A stretch of DNA of 53,240 nt from Candidatus Woesearchaeota archaeon (GTDB taxonomy: Archaea; Nanobdellota; Nanobdellia; Woesearchaeales; SKGA01): assembly GCA_021734105.1 (NCBI GenBank), contig JAIPJP010000005.1, forward strand, positions 1-53,240. Reading direction: 5' to 3'. Shown one piece after another: positions 49,469 through 53,240 of this stretch. The first letter of the stretch is position 1. Every line of letters begins with the position of its first letter. Made by a program: the position numbers and the translations under genes. The notes under the pieces are model-generated. The model saw nothing but the letters and a program-made list of their open reading frames with translations. It ran no database searches and was not told the DNA's origin.

Positions 49469-51202
49469 ATGGCCTTAAAGAACACTTCGCAACTTACGCA
49501 AATGGTGCGAAACAGAATAGCTTATTTTAGTATGGAAATAGGATTTCGAAGTGATATTCCTACCTACAGCGGAGGATTAGGAGTGCTTGCAGGGGATACG
49601 ATGAAATCCATGGCAGATATAGGTATTGATGCAGTTGGGGTGACCCTTCTTTCTGAACACGGTTATTTCACTCAACATCTAGATGAACATGGCTATCAAT
49701 ACGAATCGCCAACGGATTGGCCAGTAAAAGATACCTTACATAAACTCGATGTTTCTGTAAACGTTTATTTACATGATCGCGTTGTAAAAGTAAACGTGTG
49801 GGAATACGAACTAGTTGGTGTTTTAGGAAAAAGTATTAAACTATATTTCTTAGATACTAATGATGAAGCAAATGATGAACAAGACAGATTACTTACTGCA
49901 AAATTGTATGGGGGAGATAATCAGTATCGACTCAAACAAGAAATAATTTTAGGCATTGGCGGCGTGAAAGTACTTCGAGAACTAGGTTATAATCCAAGAA
50001 AATTTCATATGAATGAAGGACACGCAGCATTTCTTATTTTAGAACTTTATCGAGAACTAGATGATATGAATTGCATATCGGAGGATTGTGAACAAGAAAA
50101 ACTAGATATTATTCGACAACATTGTTCATTTACAACGCATACGCCAGTTGCCGCAGGACATGATGAATTTGATGAACAACAAGTAAGAACATATTTAGGA
50201 ACTATTCTTCCAGATAATATTTTTAACTTAGTGAAACGAGATGGTAAATTTTCTATGACGCGACTTGCACTACAATTTTCCTCTTATGTAAATGCGGTAG
50301 CCCGTAAACATCAAGAAGTATCCAAACGAATGTTTCCAGAGTACGATATAGATTATATTACTAACGGTGTACACTCAACAACCTGGGTAAACCCTCATTT
50401 TGCAGCACTGTATGATAAATATATTATTGATTGGCGAGAAAATCCTTTAGAACTACGAAATGCAAGAAAAATTCCCATCGCTGAATTTCGACACGTACAC
50501 GAAAAAGCAAAAAAAGATTTATTCTCTTTTATTAAACAAACAACAGGAACAGAATTTGATGCGCATATATTCACCATAGGATTTGCGAGACGCGCAACAA
50601 GTTATAAACGAGCAGATTTACTCTTTAAAGATATTAATCGACTCAAAGATATAAGCAGACGTGTTGGTCGCATACAACTTATTTTTGCAGGAAAAGCACA
50701 TCCAAACGATCATGAAGGAAAACTTTTAATTCAACGCATTGTGCATTTAGCTCAACAACTAACGCCAACAATAAAACTCGTCTTTTTACAAGACTACAAT
50801 ATGGATATTGCCCAACGACTTGTTTCAGGAGTGGACCTTTGGTTGAATACTCCACAACGACCACTTGAAGCATCCGGAACGAGCGGGATGAAAGCTGCGC
50901 ATAACGGCGTGCCAAGTCTTTCTGTTCCAGATGGTTGGTGGATTGAAGGACTCATGGAAGATGCAACGGGATGGGGTATTGGTGAAGAAGTAGTATACGA
51001 GCAAGATTATGAAAAAGTGAACTGGCAAGACGCTCAACAAATATATGAAAAACTCGAACAAAAAATTCTGCCGCTTTATTATCAAAATAATGATGAATAT
51101 GTAGCGGTTATGAGGCGTGCAGTAGCAATTAATGGAGCATATTTTAACACGCAACGAATGGTTGATCAATACTTAGTACGCGCATATGCACGAAACAACT
51201 GA
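49469..51202 (+). CDS. glgP: Alpha-glucan phosphorylase (GT35, short form)
   Basis: From ATG 49469 the product has 577 residues, the short archaeal/bacterial form. Markers are YFSMEIGFRSDIPTYSGGLGVLAGD (in part), FHMNEGHAAF, TTHTPVAAGHD, GFARRATSYKRA and the PLP-Lys segment EASGTSGMKAAHNG. It releases glucose-1-phosphate from glycogen or maltodextrin. With the ROK kinase and enolase it points to glucan use through glycolysis. A 30-codon 5' extension is rejected because of the TATA position. Confidence 0.95.
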   Translation: MALKNTSQLTQMVRNRIAYFSMEIGFRSDIPTYSGGLGVLAGDTMKSMADIGIDAVGVTLLSEHGYFTQHLDEHGYQYESPTDWPVKDTLHKLDVSVNVYLHDRVVKVNVWEYELVGVLGKSIKLYFLDTNDEANDEQDRLLTAKLYGGDNQYRLKQEIILGIGGVKVLRELGYNPRKFHMNEGHAAFLILELYRELDDMNCISEDCEQEKLDIIRQHCSFTTHTPVAAGHDEFDEQQVRTYLGTILPDNIFNLVKRDGKFSMTRLALQFSSYVNAVARKHQEVSKRMFPEYDIDYITNGVHSTTWVNPHFAALYDKYIIDWRENPLELRNARKIPIAEFRHVHEKAKKDLFSFIKQTTGTEFDAHIFTIGFARRATSYKRADLLFKDINRLKDISRRVGRIQLIFAGKAHPNDHEGKLLIQRIVHLAQQLTPTIKLVFLQDYNMDIAQRLVSGVDLWLNTPQRPLEASGTSGMKAAHNGVPSLSVPDGWWIEGLMEDATGWGIGEEVVYEQDYEKVNWQDAQQIYEKLEQKILPLYYQNNDEYVAVMRRAVAINGAYFNTQRMVDQYLVRAYARNN

Positions 51203-51277
51203 GATTTTCTTTTGTTTGTTATTTGTTTAATTATAATACTAAGAATAGGTCCTGTTTCAACATGGAGGGGAAATGCA

Positions 51278-51388
51278 TACTGCGAAGTACTATTCTCGCT
51301 GTGCTTACAAAAGCATTATCCTTAGACGCTCTCGTATCTTTGATGAAGAAGAAATGCGTCTAACTCAAAAAAAAACTTTCAGGCAGTA
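51278..51388 (+). ncRNA. Predicted three-way-junction RNA, locus D
   Basis: P1 is TACTGC+GAAGT (51278-51288) paired with ACTTTC (51375-51380, one bulged T), a bulged AG and GCAGTA (51383-51388). P2 is GTGCTT/AAGCAT (51301-51316). P3 is a perfect TTAGACGC (51322-51329)/GCGTCTAA (51356-51363). It lies 85 nt before the enolase start, outside the enolase promoter (CTTTAAATAGG, near 51425). A possible own TATA is AATTATAATAC near 51230. Confidence 0.6.
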
Positions 51389-51472
51389 GACAAACGATTT
51401 TGAACAGAGCCTAAGAATAAAAATCTTTAAATAGGATGGTGAACTAAAGACTGCTAAAAAGGTGAGCATGAT

Positions 51473-52720
51473 ATGCGAATACAACAGATTAAAGCACGAC
51501 AACTTCTTGATTCTCGAGGGAATCCAACAATAGAAACAGAGCTTATCACTAAATATGGTCGTGCCCGAGCAATCGTTCCAAGTGGCGCATCAACTGGCAA
51601 ACATGAAGCATTAGAACTTCGCGATGGCAAAGCAGCCTATAATGGTAAAGGAGTAACAAAAGCAATTGCTTCAGTAAAAACCTTAAGTAAATATGTGAAA
51701 GGTAAAGACTTCACCCACCAACAGGCATTTGATGAAACTCTTTTAGCAGCAGACGGCACGAAAAATAAATCTAAGTATGGTGGTAATGCGTTATTATCAT
51801 TAAGCATGGCATTTAGTAGAGTCCTAGCTCAAGAGCATGACATTCCTTTGTACAAACAAATCGCAAATGATTTTCATACAAAAACACCAACACTGCCCAT
51901 ACCTTTTGCAAATGTTATTAATGGAGGAGTTCACGCAGGAAATGATTTAGAATTTCAAGAATTCATGATAGCGCCAGTGAAAGCAAAGAGTTTCACACAA
52001 GCAACAGAAATTGTGGCTGAAACCTATCATGAACTCAAAGAACTCATCAAAAAACGATATGGTAAAGAGGCAGTAAACGTAGGTGATGAAGGTGGATTTG
52101 CACCTCCCGTACACAGCGCTGATCAAGCACTTAATCTTTTAATGAAAGCATTAGAAAATACAGGTCATGATCGCGTAACGGCAATTGCAATGGATGCAGC
52201 AGCAAGTGAATTTTATCATAAAAATAAAACGTACACGACAAAACAACTTAAACCGGGAAGACTAGCGAAATATTATGAACGTTTAACAGAAAAATATCCT
52301 CTTATTAGTGTTGAAGATCCTTTTGATCAAGATGACTTTTCTGCCTGGAAAGGATTTATGGCATCGCATGAAAACTTACAAATTGTTGGAGATGACTTAA
52401 CAGTTTCAAATCCGCTTCGCGTTAAAAAAGCAATTGAAGGTAATATGTGTAATGCGTTGCTTCTTAAAATTAATCAAGTAGGAACTATTTTTGAATCTTT
52501 AGCTAGTGCGTATTTAGCACAAAAAGCACGATGGAACGTGATGGTCAGTCATCGTAGTGGAGAAACAGAAGATGCGTATATCTCAGACTTAGCAGTAGGT
52601 CTGGGGATGGGACAAATAAAACTTGGCGCGCCAGCACGAGGCGAACGAACCGCAAAATATAATCAACTACTTAGAATTGAAGAAGAACTTGGAAGAAAAG
52701 CAAAATATGCTCGGTTTTAG
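51473..52720 (+). CDS. eno: Enolase
   Basis: The 415 residues match enolase: QLLDSRGNPTIE, VPSGASTGKHEA, NVINGGVHAGND, VNVGDEGGFAPP, Mg ligands Asp/Glu/Asp, catalytic Lys in LLKINQVGT and MVSHRSGETED. It converts 2-phosphoglycerate to phosphoenolpyruvate. The TATA near 51425 gives a leader of about 20 nt with an AAGGTGAG site. It has its own promoter downstream of locus D. Confidence 0.97.
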   Translation: MRIQQIKARQLLDSRGNPTIETELITKYGRARAIVPSGASTGKHEALELRDGKAAYNGKGVTKAIASVKTLSKYVKGKDFTHQQAFDETLLAADGTKNKSKYGGNALLSLSMAFSRVLAQEHDIPLYKQIANDFHTKTPTLPIPFANVINGGVHAGNDLEFQEFMIAPVKAKSFTQATEIVAETYHELKELIKKRYGKEAVNVGDEGGFAPPVHSADQALNLLMKALENTGHDRVTAIAMDAAASEFYHKNKTYTTKQLKPGRLAKYYERLTEKYPLISVEDPFDQDDFSAWKGFMASHENLQIVGDDLTVSNPLRVKKAIEGNMCNALLLKINQVGTIFESLASAYLAQKARWNVMVSHRSGETEDAYISDLAVGLGMGQIKLGAPARGERTAKYNQLLRIEEELGRKAKYARF

Positions 52721-53028
52721 CATGCATAGATAAATAATTTCTCAACAGCGTCTGTTGGTCTTTCTTGAAGATACATTTTGAGTTTAGTAATCTTTTCTGC
52801 AAAATCATCCTGGCTCATCGTTTTTTTCATTAGTCCTTTAAGGTAACACTCGCCTACAATTGTTGCAATATGTTCCTTTGAAAAAGAATAGGATTTACTT
52901 TGTGACTTTTGTAATGTATTCCATTTCCTAAAATAATCAGTTGCAATTTCTCGAAATAATAAAGGAAACTCTTCTTTTTGTTGCACTTTATGATTATTTA
53001 TTTTTTTCTCAATGGAATCCGTTTTCAT
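52717..53028 (-). CDS. Basic helical protein of unknown function, 103 aa
   Basis: The protein is Lys-rich and helical (IEKKINNHKVQQKEEFPLLF; FAEKITKLKMYLQERPTDAVEKL, in part) with a C-terminal FIYAC. The stop overlaps the convergent enolase stop by 4 nt. No family is recognised. Between its start and the next gene lie three TGTGTA-type repeats. Confidence 0.55.
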   Translation of the reverse strand: MKTDSIEKKINNHKVQQKEEFPLLFREIATDYFRKWNTLQKSQSKSYSFSKEHIATIVGECYLKGLMKKTMSQDDFAEKITKLKMYLQERPTDAVEKLFIYAC

Positions 53029-53106
53029 GTGAATTTGTAGAAATAAGTCTTACTTTAAAAGAATGCTCGTTTGTAATGCACTTGTTTTGTTAGTGGGGAG
53101 AGGCTT

Positions 53107-53156
53107 TGTGTATTAAGTAGTCTCTGTGTATAAAGTCCGAAAAATGTGTAAAAAGT
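53107..53156. repeat. Three short direct repeats (iteron/operator-like)
   Basis: TGTGTATTAAGT (53107), TGTGTATAAAGT (53125) and TGTGTAAAAAGT (53145) are spaced 18 and 20 nt apart, about two helical turns. This is the spacing of operator or iteron arrays. Confidence 0.6.
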
Positions 53157-53158
53157 CG

Positions 53159-53240
53159 TTATGCTATGGTTTTTGAAAGAATACTTTTAATATCTCCATT
53201 AAGTCCTTTTAACCTATCTTCTGAATGCCATAATGCTTCG
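53159..53240 (-). CDS. C-terminal end of a helical protein (5' end beyond window)
   Basis: A frame open to the window edge encodes 26 residues (EALWHSEDRLKGLNGDIKSI and on) and stops at TAA 53159. The charged amphipathic helix looks coding, but only the end is visible. Confidence 0.45.
   Translation of the reverse strand, partial: EALWHSEDRLKGLNGDIKSILSKTIA

Noticed and set aside
51338-51360. Hammerhead-like GATGA...GAAA core in locus D
   Set aside because: No stem II between the motifs and no matching cleavage site; the P3 helix explains the sequence better.

Overview
The window is a piece of an AT-rich archaeal chromosome. Archaeal/eukaryotic-type information genes run through it: aEF1B, aIF2-alpha, Nop10, TFS, RpoF, thermosome, DRG GTPase, type II MetAP, class I CCA-adding enzyme, and ribosomal proteins L44e, S27e, S6e, L15e, L21e and L11. 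Two of three tRNA genes carry introns at position 37/38. Many first genes have a TATA box 25-28 nt before the start codon (leaderless transcripts), while downstream operon genes use GGAGG/GAGGTG Shine-Dalgarno sites. Many small membrane or coiled-coil proteins of unknown function suggest a DPANN-like lineage (Woesearchaeota/Pacearchaeota type); that placement is inference.

Layout. 0-1 kb: a truncated Lys/Ala-rich membrane protein, a zinc-ribbon microprotein and intron-containing tRNA-Thr. 1-6.6 kb: an accessory block after tRNA-Thr, with a minus-strand PRTase - APH-like kinase - ADP-ribosylglycohydrolase - HAD operon, a divergent metallophosphoesterase and a Bro-N protein; a 13-nt copy of the tRNA-Thr 3' end lies at 5668. 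7-11.4 kb: MscS, CorA, a membrane protein, an SPFH protein and a Fic protein. 11.5-20 kb: tRNA-Ser, nucleotide enzymes, thermosome, aEF1B, a SpoT-like HD protein, TFS, then L44e, S27e, aIF2-alpha and Nop10. 20-30 kb: a predicted glycosidase, LonB, coiled-coil/membrane proteins, a ROK kinase, a nucleoside phosphorylase and a one-domain Ski2-like helicase. 30-41.4 kb: MetAP, DRG, S6e, PAC2 chaperone, an encapsulated-ferritin homologue, CCA enzyme, L15e, L21e, RpoF, DUF655. 41.4-45 kb: L11 with an unusual leader, structured RNAs and a PLP-fold protein. 45-53 kb: tRNA-Cys with cysS, two class III signal-peptide (pilin-like) proteins, glucan phosphorylase and enolase.

The most unusual signal is in intergenic DNA. 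Four loci (41744, 42807, 49077 on the minus strand, 51278) fold by hand into the same design: a closing helix interrupted by a short 3'-side bulge (AAG in three, AG in one), enclosing a short and a long hairpin. Primary sequences differ but the pairing is kept, and two loci have an AT-rich TATA-like box about 26 nt upstream. This looks like an undescribed small structured RNA family. A separate 101-nt intergenic element occurs twice (20006 and 34661) at about 84% identity. Upstream of rpl11 is a 50-residue ORF made of in-frame 51-bp repeats that starts with the same five residues as L11. All three tRNA genes are followed by a partial copy of their own 3' end.

Glucan phosphorylase, the ROK kinase, the predicted glycosidase and enolase point to carbohydrate use through glycolysis. 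The dCMP deaminase, P-loop NMP-kinase-like protein, nucleoside phosphorylase and PRTase operon point to nucleotide salvage.
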